The notes below the pieces were generated by a model. That model saw only the letters and a list, made by a program, of their open reading frames with translations, ran no database searches and was not told the origin of the DNA. Made by a program: the position numbers and the translations under genes. A DNA stretch of 64,000 bases, taken from Haloferax gibbonsii ATCC 33959 (GTDB lineage Archaea; Halobacteriota; Halobacteria; Halobacteriales; Haloferacaceae). The DNA is taken from the NCBI RefSeq assembly GCF_000336775.1, contig NZ_AOLJ01000024.1, forward strand, positions 28,468 through 92,467, read 5' to 3'. Below, in pieces: positions 16,262 to 25,270 of the stretch (position 1 is its first letter; each line of letters begins with the position of its first letter).

Positions 16262-17923
16262 ATGGTAGGTGCTACCAACCAGACGCTTCGGCCGTTCCTG
16301 TGGCGCGCGGGCAAGCTCTTTCCGGACCGCGAAATCGTCTCTCGGACCGCCGAAGGGCTGGAACGCTACACGTACTCGGAGTACGAGGGACGCGTGGCAC
16401 GGCTCGCGGGGGCGCTTTCGGACGCCGGCATCGGGGACGGCGACCGGGTGGCGACGTTCTGCTGGAACCACAACCGACACTTCGAGACGTACTTCGGCGT
16501 GCCGTCGATGGGCGCGCAGCTGCACACCATCAACCCGCTTCTCCCCGACCACCACATCCAGTACATCGTCGAGAACGCGGCTGACCGCATCATCTTCGTG
16601 GACCCGTCGCTCGCGCCGAAACTCGCCGGCGCGGTCGATGAGGACGCCTTCGCCTCCGTCGAGCAGTTCGTCGTGATGGCCTCCGAGGTGCCGGACGACG
16701 TGGGGCTGTCCCCGGTGACGGACTACGAGTCGTTCATCGCCGACTCCCCCGACGAGTACGACTGGCCGGACCTCCCGGAGGACCAACCGGCGGGGATGTG
16801 CTACACGTCGGGGACGACCGGCGAACCGAAGGGCGTCGAGTACTCCCAGCAGATGCTGTGGGCGCACACGATGGCGACGCTCCCCAAGTCGGGTCTCGAC
16901 ATCGGCGCGGAGGACGTCATCATGCCGGTCGTGCCGATGTTCCACGTCAACGCGTGGGGCCTGCCGTTTTCGACGACCGCGGCGGGCGCGAAACACGTCT
17001 ATCCCGGCCCGTCCCCGACGCCCGAGGACCTCGCCAAACTCATCGAGGAGGAGGGCGTGACGATGACCGCGGGCGTGCCCACGGTGTGGCTCGGCCTGCT
17101 CGACTACCTCGACGAGCACGACGCGGACATCTCGTCGCTCGAACGCATCATCATCGGCGGGTCGGCCGCGCCCAGGTCGGTCATCCGCCGGTTCGACGAG
17201 GAGTACGACGTGGACGTGCTCCACGCGTGGGGGATGACCGAGATGTCGCCGGTCGGCACCGTCGCGCATCTCAAGCCGGGGATGGAGGACCTCCCGGCCG
17301 AAGAACAGTACGAAAAGCGCGCCAAGCAGGGCCTGCTCGCGCCGGGACTGGAGATGCGCGTCGTCGACGACGACGGCGACGAGGTCCCGTGGAACGGTGA
17401 GGACTTCGGCGAACTCTGGGTGCGCGGCCCGTGGGTGACGACCGAGTACTTCGAGCGCCCCGACGCGAACGAGGAAGACTACGAGGGCAACTGGCTGAAG
17501 ACCGGCGACGTGGTCACGGTGGACGAAGACGGTTACGTCCAAATCGTCGACCGGGCGAAAGACGTCATCAAGTCCGGCGGGGAGTGGATTTCGTCGGTCG
17601 AACTTGAAAACAGCATCATGGCTCACGACGACGTGGCGGAGGCGACCGTCATCGGCGTGCCCCACGAGCGCTGGCAGGAGCGCCCCGTGGCCTTCATCGT
17701 CCCGAAGGCGGGCGCGGACGAAGCGGCGCTCAAGGCCGAACTCGTCGCGCTCGTCGAAGACGAGTTCCCGAAGTGGTGGGCCCCCGACGAGGTCGTCTTC
17801 ATCGAGGAGGTCCCGAAGACCGCGACCGGCAAGTTCGACAAGAAGGTGCTCCGAGACCAGTACGACGACTCCTCGCTCATCGAGGGCAAGACGCCCGACG
17901 CGGAGGCCCCGTCGGACGAGTGA
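16262..17923 (+). CDS. Long-chain or medium-chain acyl-CoA ligase (AMP-forming)
   Basis: A 553-residue fatty-acyl-CoA synthetase-like enzyme. Motifs: CYTSGTTGEPKGVEYS (AMP binding), HAWGMTEMSP, a GNWLKTGDVV segment and the C-terminal SGGEWISSVELE hinge with KTATGKFDKK, whose catalytic Lys is present. The second ligase in a row suggests two acid specificities. The ATG at 16262 follows an AT-rich promoter region; an upstream in-frame GTG at 16220 is less likely. Confidence 0.88.
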   Translation: MVGATNQTLRPFLWRAGKLFPDREIVSRTAEGLERYTYSEYEGRVARLAGALSDAGIGDGDRVATFCWNHNRHFETYFGVPSMGAQLHTINPLLPDHHIQYIVENAADRIIFVDPSLAPKLAGAVDEDAFASVEQFVVMASEVPDDVGLSPVTDYESFIADSPDEYDWPDLPEDQPAGMCYTSGTTGEPKGVEYSQQMLWAHTMATLPKSGLDIGAEDVIMPVVPMFHVNAWGLPFSTTAAGAKHVYPGPSPTPEDLAKLIEEEGVTMTAGVPTVWLGLLDYLDEHDADISSLERIIIGGSAAPRSVIRRFDEEYDVDVLHAWGMTEMSPVGTVAHLKPGMEDLPAEEQYEKRAKQGLLAPGLEMRVVDDDGDEVPWNGEDFGELWVRGPWVTTEYFERPDANEEDYEGNWLKTGDVVTVDEDGYVQIVDRAKDVIKSGGEWISSVELENSIMAHDDVAEATVIGVPHERWQERPVAFIVPKAGADEAALKAELVALVEDEFPKWWAPDEVVFIEEVPKTATGKFDKKVLRDQYDDSSLIEGKTPDAEAPSDE

Positions 17924-17940
17924 GCGCCGGGTCGGTCGTG

Positions 17941-17978
17941 GGTTCTAACGAAGAACCAGTTTGAAGTTTAGACTGGTT
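17941..17978 (+). promoter_or_regulatory. Overlapping inverted repeats ahead of the acyl-CoA dehydrogenase gene
   Basis: GGTTCT-N5-AGAACC (17941-17957) overlaps AACCAGT-N11-ACTGGTT (17954-17978). An AT-rich TATA-like stretch (CTATTTTTACT, near 17987-17997) follows, about 25 bases before the ATG at 18017. Two overlapping dyads just upstream of a core promoter look like operator sites; the cognate regulator is not known. Confidence 0.5.
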
Positions 17979-18016
17979 CCATACACTATTTTTACTGTAC
18001 AATCCTATGTCGGGAC

Positions 18017-19168
18017 ATGGAACTTCTCGACGACTCCATCGTGCCCGAACACGCCCGCGAACTCAAGCGGGAGGCCCGCGAGTTCGCCAAAGAGCACATC
18101 GAACCGGTCGCGGAGGAATACTACGAGTCCGGCGAGTACCCCCACGAGGTCCTCCAGGCGGGGATGGACGCGGGGCTCGTCGCGCAGGACATCTCCGAGG
18201 AGTACGGCGGCAAGGGCTTCGACCTCCAGCAGATTCTGGCAATCTCCGAGGAGTTCTACCGCGCCGACGCCGGCATCGCGCTGACGCTCCAACTCGCCTC
18301 GTTCGGCTGCGAGATTATGGAGGACTACGGCAGCGAAGAACAGAAGGAGAAGTGGCTCCGCCCGGTCGCCGAAAACGAGCAGATTTCGGGGCTCGCGGTG
18401 TCCGAGCCGCAGACCGGCTCCGACATGGCCGGCATGGAGACGACCGCCGAGAAGACCGACGACGGCTACGTCCTCAACGGCGAGAAGTACTGGGTCGGCA
18501 ACGCCGTCGAGGCCGACTGGCTGACGGTGTACGCCAAGACCGCCGACACCGACGACCGCTACTCGAACTACTCGATGTTCATCGTGCCGACGGACACGCC
18601 CGGCTACGAGGCCGAGCACATCCCCGAGAAGATGGGCATGCGCGCGTCCAAGCAGGGCCACATCGTCTTCGACGACTGCGAGGTTCCCGAGGAGAACCTC
18701 ATCGGCACCGAGGGCGGCGGCTTCTACATGCTCGCGGACTTCTTCAACCACGGTCGCATCATCGTCGGCGGCCACAGCCTCGGCCTCGCCGCCGCCGCCA
18801 TCGAGGAGGCGTGGGAGTTCGTCCACGAGCGGCGGGCGTTCGGCCGCAACGTCTCGGAGTTCCAGGCGGTCCAGCACATCCTCGCCGACATGCGCATGGA
18901 GTTCGAGGCGGCCCGCGCGCTCAACTGGCGCGCCGCCGAGAAGGTCGAAACCAACGAGGACGCCGGCTTCTGGGCGGCCGCCGCCAAGACGAAGTCGACC
19001 GAGACGGCCGTCGACGTGGCCGAACGCGGCATGCAGCTCCACGGCGGTCGGTCGGTCCTCAACGAGTACAAGATTTCGCGGGTCTACCGCGACGTTCGCA
19101 TCCCGGTTATCTACGAGGGCGCGAACGAGATTCAGCGCAACCTCATCTACCGGCAGGGCGCGCTCTGA
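18017..19168 (+). CDS. Acyl-CoA dehydrogenase
   Basis: FAD-dependent oxidation of acyl-CoA to trans-2-enoyl-CoA, passing electrons to ETF. It has 383 residues of standard family length, with the signature LAVSEPQTGSDMAGM near 127-140 (FAD/substrate loop) and the catalytic base Glu367 in VIYEGANEIQR. FGRNVSEFQAVQ is the FAD-binding helix start. It follows the acyl-CoA ligase on the same strand and fits with the enoyl-CoA hydratase at 6.2 kb as a beta-oxidation set. Confidence 0.93.
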   Translation: MELLDDSIVPEHARELKREAREFAKEHIEPVAEEYYESGEYPHEVLQAGMDAGLVAQDISEEYGGKGFDLQQILAISEEFYRADAGIALTLQLASFGCEIMEDYGSEEQKEKWLRPVAENEQISGLAVSEPQTGSDMAGMETTAEKTDDGYVLNGEKYWVGNAVEADWLTVYAKTADTDDRYSNYSMFIVPTDTPGYEAEHIPEKMGMRASKQGHIVFDDCEVPEENLIGTEGGGFYMLADFFNHGRIIVGGHSLGLAAAAIEEAWEFVHERRAFGRNVSEFQAVQHILADMRMEFEAARALNWRAAEKVETNEDAGFWAAAAKTKSTETAVDVAERGMQLHGGRSVLNEYKISRVYRDVRIPVIYEGANEIQRNLIYRQGAL

Positions 19169-19270
19169 GGCGACCCGAGACCGGGGAGAGAACTGACAAC
19201 TCGTTTTCCGGTTTGGCATCGCTTGACCGGAACGCAGTTACTATCTGAGCGTCGTACCTTGACTCAGCAA

Positions 19271-20044
19271 ATGGTACGCACGAGCGTTATCGGCTGCGGA
19301 AACATGGGGAGCGCCCTCCTCACCGGGCTCTGGAAGGCGGGCGGTCACTCGGTCGTCGCCTGCGACCTCGACCCCGACGCCCTCGCCGCGGTCGCCGACT
19401 ACTGTGAAGCGACGACGGACGACGTGTCGCGCGCCGCCGACGCCGACGTGGTGTTCGTCGCGGTCAAGCCCGACATCGTCGAGGCCGTCCTCTCGGAACT
19501 CGACCTGTCTCCCGACCAGACTCTCGTCACTATCGCCGCGGGCGTCCCGACCTCGTTCGTCGAGGCGCGCACCGACGCCCGCGTCGTCCGCATCATGCCG
19601 AACCTCGCCGCCGAGACCCGCGACATGGCCGCGGCGGCGACCGGCGACCTGACCGACGAGGTCCGCGAACTCCTCTCGGACGTGGGCGAGTTCGTCGAGG
19701 TCGAGGAGTCGCAGATGGACATCGCCACCGCGGTCAACGGCAGCGGCCCGGCCTTCGTCTTCTATCTCATCGAGGCCGTCACGCAGGCCGGCGTCGCGGG
19801 CGGGCTCTCCGAGGAAGACGCCGAGATTCTCGCCGCCCAGACGTTCAAGGGCGCGGCCGAGACCGTCGTGCAGGACGACCGCAGCGCCGACGAACTCATC
19901 GACGCGGTCTGCTCGCCGAACGGGACGACCATCGAGGGGATGGAGGTCCTCTGGGACAGCGCCGCCGACGAGGCCGTCACCGAGGCGGTCGTCGCCGCCG
20001 AGCGCCGGTCGAAGGAGCTCGCGGAGGACTTCGCCGATGAGTGA
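19271..20044 (+). CDS. proC: Pyrroline-5-carboxylate reductase
   Basis: Last step of proline synthesis, reducing pyrroline-5-carboxylate with NAD(P)H. The 257-residue protein starts with a Rossmann motif [15 protein letters not shown] (residues 6-20), and has the ProC signature near [16 protein letters not shown] with a following TFKGAAETV and [10 protein letters not shown]. It is the first gene of proC-proB-proA, with an 8-base overlap with proB. An AT-rich TATA-like stretch lies about 35 bases upstream. Confidence 0.95.
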   Translation: MVRTSVIGCGNMGSALLTGLWKAGGHSVVACDLDPDALAAVADYCEATTDDVSRAADADVVFVAVKPDIVEAVLSELDLSPDQTLVTIAAGVPTSFVEARTDARVVRIMPNLAAETRDMAAAATGDLTDEVRELLSDVGEFVEVEESQMDIATAVNGSGPAFVFYLIEAVTQAGVAGGLSEEDAEILAAQTFKGAAETVVQDDRSADELIDAVCSPNGTTIEGMEVLWDSAADEAVTEAVVAAERRSKELAEDFADE

Positions 20045-20912
20045 GGTGAGCGAGACGACGGAGACCTCCGAGGTCGCCGAGCCCGACCCCGACGCGGTCG
20101 CCGCCGCCCGCGACGCCGCCGCCGAGGCGAAGCGCGTCATCGTCAAGGCCGGCACGAACTCGCTGACCGACGAGGACTCCAACCTCGACGACGACAAGCT
20201 CGACAAGCTCGTCGACGACATCGAATCGCTCCTCTCGCGCGGCAAGGAGGTGCTTCTCGTCTCCTCGGGCGCGGTCGGTGCCGGTATCGGCCGCCTCGAC
20301 CATCCCACAGCTGACCGCGACACCCTCGAAGCGTCGCAGGCGCTGTCGACGGTCGGCCAGAGCCTCTTGATGCACCGCTACACCGAGAGCTTCGAGCGCT
20401 ACGACCGGAAGGTCGCCCAGATTCTCATCACCCAGCACGACCTGGAGAACCCCGAACGGTTCACCAACTTCCGGAACACGGTCGAGACGCTGTTGGAGTG
20501 GGGCGTCGTGCCCATCATCAACGAGAACGACGCGGTCGCCACCGAGGAGCTCCAAATCGGCGACAACGACATGATTTCGTCGAACATCGCGGTCGGCATC
20601 GGCGTCGACCTGCTCGTGACGCTCACCGACGTGGGCGGCGTCTACACCGGGAACCCGAAGGAGGACCCCGACGCCGAGCGCATCGAGGTCGTCGGCGACA
20701 ACTACAGCGACGTCGAGGACATCGTCACCGCGAGTTCGACCGGCGGCTTCGGCGGCATCCAGACGAAGGTCCGCGGCGCGCGCGACGCCGCCGAGTACGG
20801 CATCCCCGCCGTCATCGCGAAGTCGACCGAACCCGACGTGCTGGCGAAGATCGCCGAGCGCGAATCGGTGGGAACAATGTTCCTCCCCCTCGATGGTGAA
20901 CTCGATGACTGA
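20037..20912 (+). CDS. proB: Glutamate 5-kinase, without PUA domain
   Basis: Phosphorylates glutamate to gamma-glutamyl phosphate, the first proline-pathway step. The amino-acid-kinase fold has [14 protein letters not shown] (ATP/phosphate), [24 protein letters not shown] and a [13 protein letters not shown] loop. It ends at residue 291, right after the kinase domain, so the C-terminal PUA domain of most bacterial ProB proteins is absent. An acidic N-terminal extension of about 30 residues is present. It overlaps both neighbours by 8 bases. Confidence 0.94.
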   Translation: MSEVSETTETSEVAEPDPDAVAAARDAAAEAKRVIVKAGTNSLTDEDSNLDDDKLDKLVDDIESLLSRGKEVLLVSSGAVGAGIGRLDHPTADRDTLEASQALSTVGQSLLMHRYTESFERYDRKVAQILITQHDLENPERFTNFRNTVETLLEWGVVPIINENDAVATEELQIGDNDMISSNIAVGIGVDLLVTLTDVGGVYTGNPKEDPDAERIEVVGDNYSDVEDIVTASSTGGFGGIQTKVRGARDAAEYGIPAVIAKSTEPDVLAKIAERESVGTMFLPLDGELDD

Positions 20913-22239
20913 GCGAGACACGACCGCGCAGGTCGAACAGGCACAGTCGGCGGCGCTGCGCCTCGCCAACGTCGACGCGGCCGACCGCGACGCCGCGCTC
21001 GGAGCCATCGCGGACGCCATCCGCGACAACAGCGAGGCGATTCTCGCGGCCAACCGCGAGGACGTCGAGGAGGCCGAGGCGATGCTCGCGGACGGCGAGT
21101 ACACGCAGGCGCTCGTCGACCGCCTCAAACTCGACGAGGCGAAACTCGACGACATCGCCGGGATGGTCGAGTCCGTCGCCGAGCAGGACGACCCGCTCGG
21201 CGAGACGCTGGAAGCGCGCGAACTGGACGCGGACCTCGAACTGTACAAGCTCTCGGTCCCCATCGGCGTCGTCGCGACCATCTTCGAATCGCGGCCCGAC
21301 GCGCTCGTCCAAATCGCCGCGCTGGCGCTGAAGTCCGGCAACGCCGTCATCCTCAAGGGCGGCAGCGAGGCGAGCGAGTCGAACCGCGTGCTGTACGAGA
21401 CGATTCTGTCCGCCACCGAAGAGCTCCCCGACGGCTGGGCGACGCTCATCGAGGCCCACGAGGAGGTCGACCGCCTGCTCGAACTCGACGACATGGTCGA
21501 CCTCGTGATGCCCCGCGGCTCCTCGGAGTTCGTCAGCTACATCCAGGACAACACCCAGATTCCCGTCCTCGGCCACACCGAGGGCATCTGCCACGTCTAC
21601 GTCGACGAGGCGGCCGACCTCGACATGGCGGCCGACATCGCCCTCGACGCGAAGGTGCAGTACCCCGCGGTCTGCAACGCCGTCGAGACGCTCTTGGTCG
21701 ACGAGTCCGTCGCCGCCGACTTCCTGCCGACGGTCGTCGCGCGCTACCACGACGAGGGCGTCGTCCTCCGGGGCGACGAGGCGACCCGCGAGCACGTCGC
21801 TGTCGACCCCGCGACCGACGACGACTGGGACACCGAGTACGGCGACCTCGAACTCTCCATCAAGGTCGTCTCGGACCTGTACGACGCGGTCGACCACATC
21901 AACGCCCACGGCTCGAAACACACGGAGTCCATCGTCACCGGCGACGCCGAGCGCGCCGAGACGTTCATGACCGGCGTCGACGCCGCCAGCGTCTTCCACA
22001 ACGCCTCGACCCGGTTCGCCGACGGCTACCGCTACGGTCTCGGCGCCGAGGTGGGCATCTCGACGGGCAAGATTCACGCCCGCGGCCCGGTCGGTCTCGA
22101 AGGGCTGACGACCTACAAGTACTACCTCGAAGGCGACGGCCAGTTGGTCGCCACCTACGCCGGCGAGGACGCCGTCCCCTTCACCCACGAGGCGCTCGAC
22201 GCCGAGTGGAACCCCGGCCACCGAAGTCGGCGAGACTGA
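20905..22239 (+). CDS. proA: Glutamate-5-semialdehyde dehydrogenase
   Basis: Reduces gamma-glutamyl phosphate to glutamate semialdehyde with NADPH. The 444-residue aldehyde-dehydrogenase-fold protein has the [21 protein letters not shown] segment (about 130-150), catalytic Cys in the [16 protein letters not shown] region, and the C-terminal [19 protein letters not shown] signature. The ATG at 20905 overlaps the proB stop; an ATG at 20893 would add four residues. Confidence 0.95.
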   Translation: MTERDTTAQVEQAQSAALRLANVDAADRDAALGAIADAIRDNSEAILAANREDVEEAEAMLADGEYTQALVDRLKLDEAKLDDIAGMVESVAEQDDPLGETLEARELDADLELYKLSVPIGVVATIFESRPDALVQIAALALKSGNAVILKGGSEASESNRVLYETILSATEELPDGWATLIEAHEEVDRLLELDDMVDLVMPRGSSEFVSYIQDNTQIPVLGHTEGICHVYVDEAADLDMAADIALDAKVQYPAVCNAVETLLVDESVAADFLPTVVARYHDEGVVLRGDEATREHVAVDPATDDDWDTEYGDLELSIKVVSDLYDAVDHINAHGSKHTESIVTGDAERAETFMTGVDAASVFHNASTRFADGYRYGLGAEVGISTGKIHARGPVGLEGLTTYKYYLEGDGQLVATYAGEDAVPFTHEALDAEWNPGHRSRRD

Positions 22240-22357
22240 GCGCGCCGGACGCCCTTCGGTCGTCGCTCCGCGTTTCGAATTCTCGCGGCACATAGAACTA
22301 TATCCCTGACAGTCGCCTCTCCGGTAGAGTCGTCTCCGCTGCGACTCGGTGACTCCA

Positions 22358-23020
22358 ATGGATTTAGACGAATTCGTCAGCACGCACGCACCGTCCGAAG
22401 GCGGCGAATCCTTCGAACTCGAAAACTCGAAACTGCTCGACGTGGCTCTCGACGGGAGCGTCATGGCCAAGGCCGGGTCGATGGTCGGCTACACCGGCGA
22501 CATCTCCTTCGAGCGGAAGTCCGCCGGCGGCCTGACGGGGATGCTCAAGAAGAAGGCCACGGGCGAGGGCGACGTCATGATGCAGGCGACCGGAACCGGG
22601 CACCTCTATCTCGCAGACCAGGCCAAGGAGGTCCAGATTCTCGAACTCGACGCGGGCGAGGAACTGAGCGTCAACGGTAACGACGTGCTCGCGTTCGAGT
22701 CGAGCGTGAACTGGGACATCAAGATGCTGACGAGCATCGCCGGGGCGTCCTCCGGCGGCCTGTTCAACGTCTTCCTCGAAGGCCCCGGCCACGTCGCCAT
22801 CACGACCCACGGCGAGCCCATCGTCCTCCAGACGCCGGCCAAGACCGACCCCAACGCGACCGTCGCGTGGAGCGGAACCGTCTCGCCGTCGTCGAACCGC
22901 GACATCAACATCAAGGGCCTGCTCGGCCGCTCGTCGGGCGAGTCCTACCAGCTCGAATTCGCGGGCGAAGGCGGCTTCGTCATCGTCCAGCCGTTCGAGG
23001 AAGTCGGCCCCGGCGAGTAG
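22358..23020 (+). CDS. AIM24 / TIGR00266-family protein
   Basis: A 220-residue all-beta protein of the AIM24 family (double-stranded beta-helix-like), whose role is unclear; the mitochondrial relative affects inner-membrane organisation. A Gly-rich repeat pattern (KAGSMVGYTGDISFERK, GEGDVMMQATGTGHLYLAD) and a C-terminal GEGGFVIVQPFEE are typical. No transmembrane segment is visible. An AT-rich box (AACTATATCC) lies about 55 bases upstream. Confidence 0.8.
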   Translation: MDLDEFVSTHAPSEGGESFELENSKLLDVALDGSVMAKAGSMVGYTGDISFERKSAGGLTGMLKKKATGEGDVMMQATGTGHLYLADQAKEVQILELDAGEELSVNGNDVLAFESSVNWDIKMLTSIAGASSGGLFNVFLEGPGHVAITTHGEPIVLQTPAKTDPNATVAWSGTVSPSSNRDINIKGLLGRSSGESYQLEFAGEGGFVIVQPFEEVGPGE

Positions 23021-23057
23021 TCGCCCGGCGCGACTCCGACTCCAGTTTTGCGCTCAG

Positions 23058-23078
23058 CGGCCGTTTTTCGGCCGTTTT
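23058..23078 (+). terminator. Hairpin plus T-run after the AIM24-type gene
   Basis: CGGCCG-TTTTT-CGGCCG-TTTT lies about 38 bases past the stop. The two arms are self-complementary 6-mers, and the final T4 completes a rho-independent-like terminator. Confidence 0.5.
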
Positions 23079-23134
23079 CGTCGTTACTCGGACCGAACGG
23101 GCCGAGACGGCGCGTATCTCTCGTGCCCGGCGGA

Positions 23135-23142
23135 CATATATT
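23135..23142 (+). promoter_or_regulatory. TATA box of the lactonase-like gene
   Basis: CATATATT lies about 47 bases before the ATG at 23186, giving a short leader of about 20 bases. Confidence 0.45.
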
Positions 23143-23185
23143 GTCTGCCTGAACTGTTATGCCGGCTCCGTCCTAATCCCGGCGT

Positions 23186-23989
23186 ATGGGTGACATCAGC
23201 GTCCATCTGGTCGACCGCGGTCGCGTTCTCACGGATATGGGGTACGTCCTCGACGGGTACACCATGGGGAGCGCGTCGAACCGAAGCCCCGACCACGAAA
23301 CGGCCGAGTTCGTCGTCTGGAACGCCGTCGTCGACGGCCCCGACCGGACGGTGCTGTGGGACACCGGAGCGAACCCCGAGGCGGGCGACGGCTACTGGCC
23401 CGCCCCGCTGTACGAGGCGTTCGAGTACGTCGACGCCGCGGAACACACGCTCGAAGGCGACCTCGATTCGGTCGGCTACGACCTCGGCGACATCGACGCC
23501 GTGGTGATGAGCCACCTGCACCTCGACCACGCGGGCGGCCTCGCCGAGTTCGCCGGGACGGACGTGCCGATATACGTCCACGAGGAGGAACTGAAGTTCG
23601 CGTACTACTCGGCGAAGACGACTGAGGGCTCCATCGCGTACCTCGCGTCGGACTTCGACCGCGACCTGAACTGGGACGTCGTCCACGGCGGCGAGCACAC
23701 GCTGTTCGACGGCTTCCGGCTCGTCCACCTGCCGGGTCACACCCCCGGCGTGCTGGGCGCGCACATCGAGACGCCCGACGGCGACGTGCTCGTCGCGGGC
23801 GACGAGTGCTACGTCGAGGGCAACTACACGGACGAGGTGCCGCTCGGCCCCGGCCTGCTCTGGAGCGAGCGCGACTGGTTCGAGAGCCTCCAGAAAGTGA
23901 AGGAACTCGAACGCCGGACCGGCGGCGACGTGCTGTTCGGCCACGACCTCGAACGGTTCGAGTCGTTCGGCGACGGCTGGAACGTCTGA
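23186..23989 (+). CDS. MBL-fold hydrolase, AHL-lactonase-like
   Basis: A 267-residue metallo-beta-lactamase-fold enzyme. The di-zinc motif HLHLDHAGG (about 111-119) and the later His and Asp ligands (LPGHTPGV near 180, AGDECY near 210, GHDLERF near 252) are complete. The layout with a Tyr-rich insertion (YYSAKTTEG) is that of AiiA/AttM lactonases. A lactone ring is a likely substrate class; whether it cleaves acyl-homoserine lactones cannot be told. It faces the dsrE gene across a G-rich gap. Confidence 0.82.
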   Translation: MGDISVHLVDRGRVLTDMGYVLDGYTMGSASNRSPDHETAEFVVWNAVVDGPDRTVLWDTGANPEAGDGYWPAPLYEAFEYVDAAEHTLEGDLDSVGYDLGDIDAVVMSHLHLDHAGGLAEFAGTDVPIYVHEEELKFAYYSAKTTEGSIAYLASDFDRDLNWDVVHGGEHTLFDGFRLVHLPGHTPGVLGAHIETPDGDVLVAGDECYVEGNYTDEVPLGPGLLWSERDWFESLQKVKELERRTGGDVLFGHDLERFESFGDGWNV

Positions 23990-24097
23990 GACGGGCGACG
24001 GCGTGCCCGACGAGGCTCTGATTTTCACGCGTCAACCGCAGAACGGCGGGCGGCCGCGGCACTCATCGCGTCCGAAGAACGTAAGAAGGGAACCGCA

Positions 24098-24141
24098 GGG
24101 ATTGGCTGGGTTGGGTGGTGTGGGTTGGGGTGGAGTGGGGG
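24098..24141 (+). repeat. G-run cluster (G-quadruplex potential) between convergent genes
   Basis: Six runs of three to five G are separated by 2-7 bases between the stops of the lactonase-like gene and the dsrE gene. The motif can form a two- or three-tetrad quadruplex on the plus strand, or C-rich RNA downstream of dsrE. The 183-base gap holds no gene. Confidence 0.6.
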
Positions 24142-24172
24142 ATTGAATGGCCGGTGGAGACGACGGACCGGC

Positions 24173-24754
24173 CTAAATCATGAGTTGCACGTCGGCGTCG
24201 GCCATGTGCTGGAGGGCCGTCGCCGCGCCGACGCCGGTGGTGACGCCGTCGTAGAACTCGGCTTCGTCGTAGCCCATCAGCTCGATGGTCATCTGGCAGG
24301 CCTGGAGGTCCACGCCCATGTCGAGGGAGGTCTCGATGAGTTCCTCGACGGTCGCGGTCCCGTTCTCCTGAATCTTCTTTTCCATCATGCTCGTGGCGAC
24401 GTTGTCCATGAAGGGCAACGCGGCCACGGCGTTCGGCATCGGCATGCTCGGGTTGCCGACCGCGCTGAGCTTCAGGTTCTTCGACTTCTCCTCGTGGAGG
24501 ATGTCGAGCCCCCAGAACGTGTGGAAGACCACGACGTCCCAGCCGAAGGCGGCCGCCGTGCTGGCGAGGATGAGCGGCGGGTACGCCATGTCGAGAGTGC
24601 CTTTGGTCGCGATGATGGTCATCGACTTCTGTCCGTCGTCGTCGGTGGCCTCCCGAAGGTCGGAGACCTCCTCCTGCAGGGCTTGGACCTGCGCGCGGAG
24701 GTCTTCGACGGAGGCGGCTCCCGCGTCGACGGGCGCGTCGGCGTCCGAGCTCAT
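24173..24754 (-). CDS. DsrE/DsrF/DrsH-like sulfur-carrier protein
   Basis: A 193-residue protein with an N-terminal predicted coiled coil (about 15-36), then a DsrE-type alpha/beta domain (SMTIIATKGTLDMAYPPL, VVVFHTFWGLDIL). The only Cys, Cys153 in QACQMT, occupies the position of the persulfide-carrying Cys of DsrE proteins. It would pass sulfane sulfur to or from its partner. It overlaps the tusA-like gene upstream by 4 bases, and faces the rhodanese-dioxygenase gene divergently. Confidence 0.88.
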   Translation of the reverse strand: MSSDADAPVDAGAASVEDLRAQVQALQEEVSDLREATDDDGQKSMTIIATKGTLDMAYPPLILASTAAAFGWDVVVFHTFWGLDILHEEKSKNLKLSAVGNPSMPMPNAVAALPFMDNVATSMMEKKIQENGTATVEELIETSLDMGVDLQACQMTIELMGYDEAEFYDGVTTGVGAATALQHMADADVQLMI

Positions 24755-25002
24755 TCCTTCTGGATGAGGTGGCGGAAGACCGCGTCGCCGTCTTCCTCGG
24801 CCTCTTCCTGGTCGAGCATGGAGACGCCGTCGGTGGAGTCAGCCCAGCCCTTCAGGTCGCTCATGCTGCCGGAGTCGGTCGCGACGACCTGCAGAATCTC
24901 GCCGCTTTCGAGGTCGTCGACCGCGCCGCGGGTCTTGACGACGGGCATCGGGCAGGACAGTCCTTTCACGTCGAGGGTTTCGGTGGGTTCGTATGTACTC
25001 AT
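24751..25002 (-). CDS. TusA-family sulfur-carrier protein
   Basis: An 83-residue TusA-type protein with Cys17 in the CPMP motif (LDVKGLSCPMPVV), the persulfide-carrying site, and the usual two-layer alpha/beta fold. The stop of this gene overlaps the start of the dsrE-like gene, so the two carriers are translated together. Cys17 and the partner Cys153 could form a relay. It starts at ATG 25002 from a promoter in the divergent gap. Confidence 0.9.
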   Translation of the reverse strand: MSTYEPTETLDVKGLSCPMPVVKTRGAVDDLESGEILQVVATDSGSMSDLKGWADSTDGVSMLDQEEAEEDGDAVFRHLIQKE

Positions 25003-25027
25003 TTTTCGAGGTCACCTGTGTTGGGTG

Positions 25028-25042
25028 TATTCCACAATATAG
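25028..25042 (-). promoter_or_regulatory. tusA promoter region with TATTGTGG element
   Basis: On the minus strand CTATATT is about 35-40 bases ahead of the ATG at 25002 and is overlapped by TATTGTGGAATAC, a half-conserved copy of the recurring element of this island. A second copy (TATTGTGTAG) lies at 25079-25088. Overlap with the TATA box suggests repression. Confidence 0.45.
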
Positions 25043-25152
25043 GGGTGCTTCGTAAAAGTGTGTCGGTTCTTGGGTAGACTACACAATACTTAGGCTCGAC
25101 AGCGATGCATGCCGAAATCGGCGGTTAAACGGGGCTTAGCGTCATTACACGC

Positions 25153-25174
25153 TCGCACGAGTGCGAAATCGCAC
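25153..25174. promoter_or_regulatory. Two overlapping GTGCGA/TCGCAC palindromes
   Basis: TCGCAC-GA-GTGCGA (25153-25166) overlaps GTGCG-AAAT-CGCAC (25161-25174). Both are perfect. They sit just upstream of the TATA-like GATATATT at 25186-25193 in the divergent gap, and look like regulator-binding sites. Confidence 0.45.
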
Positions 25175-25185
25175 TACATTCTGAC

Positions 25186-25240
25186 GATATATTCTGAGTT
25201 AGTATTGCAAGAAATTCAAACTACCATCCGAAAGCTTAAG
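25186..25240 (+). promoter_or_regulatory. Two tandem promoters and TATTGCAAG element of the rhodanese-dioxygenase gene
   Basis: TATA-like boxes GATATATT (25186-25193) and GCTTAAG (25234-25240) would start transcripts near 25217 and 25264. The TATTGCAAGAAATTCAAAC element (25203-25221) lies between them and resembles the copy at 27651-27668. Confidence 0.5.
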
Positions 25241-25270
25241 TCGAACCACCCGATAGTGGGTGATGCATAC

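Noticed and set aside
25109..25270. N-terminal extension of the rhodanese-dioxygenase fusion
   Set aside because: The region is AT-rich, holds two TATA-like boxes and palindromes, and encodes no rhodanese-like sequence.
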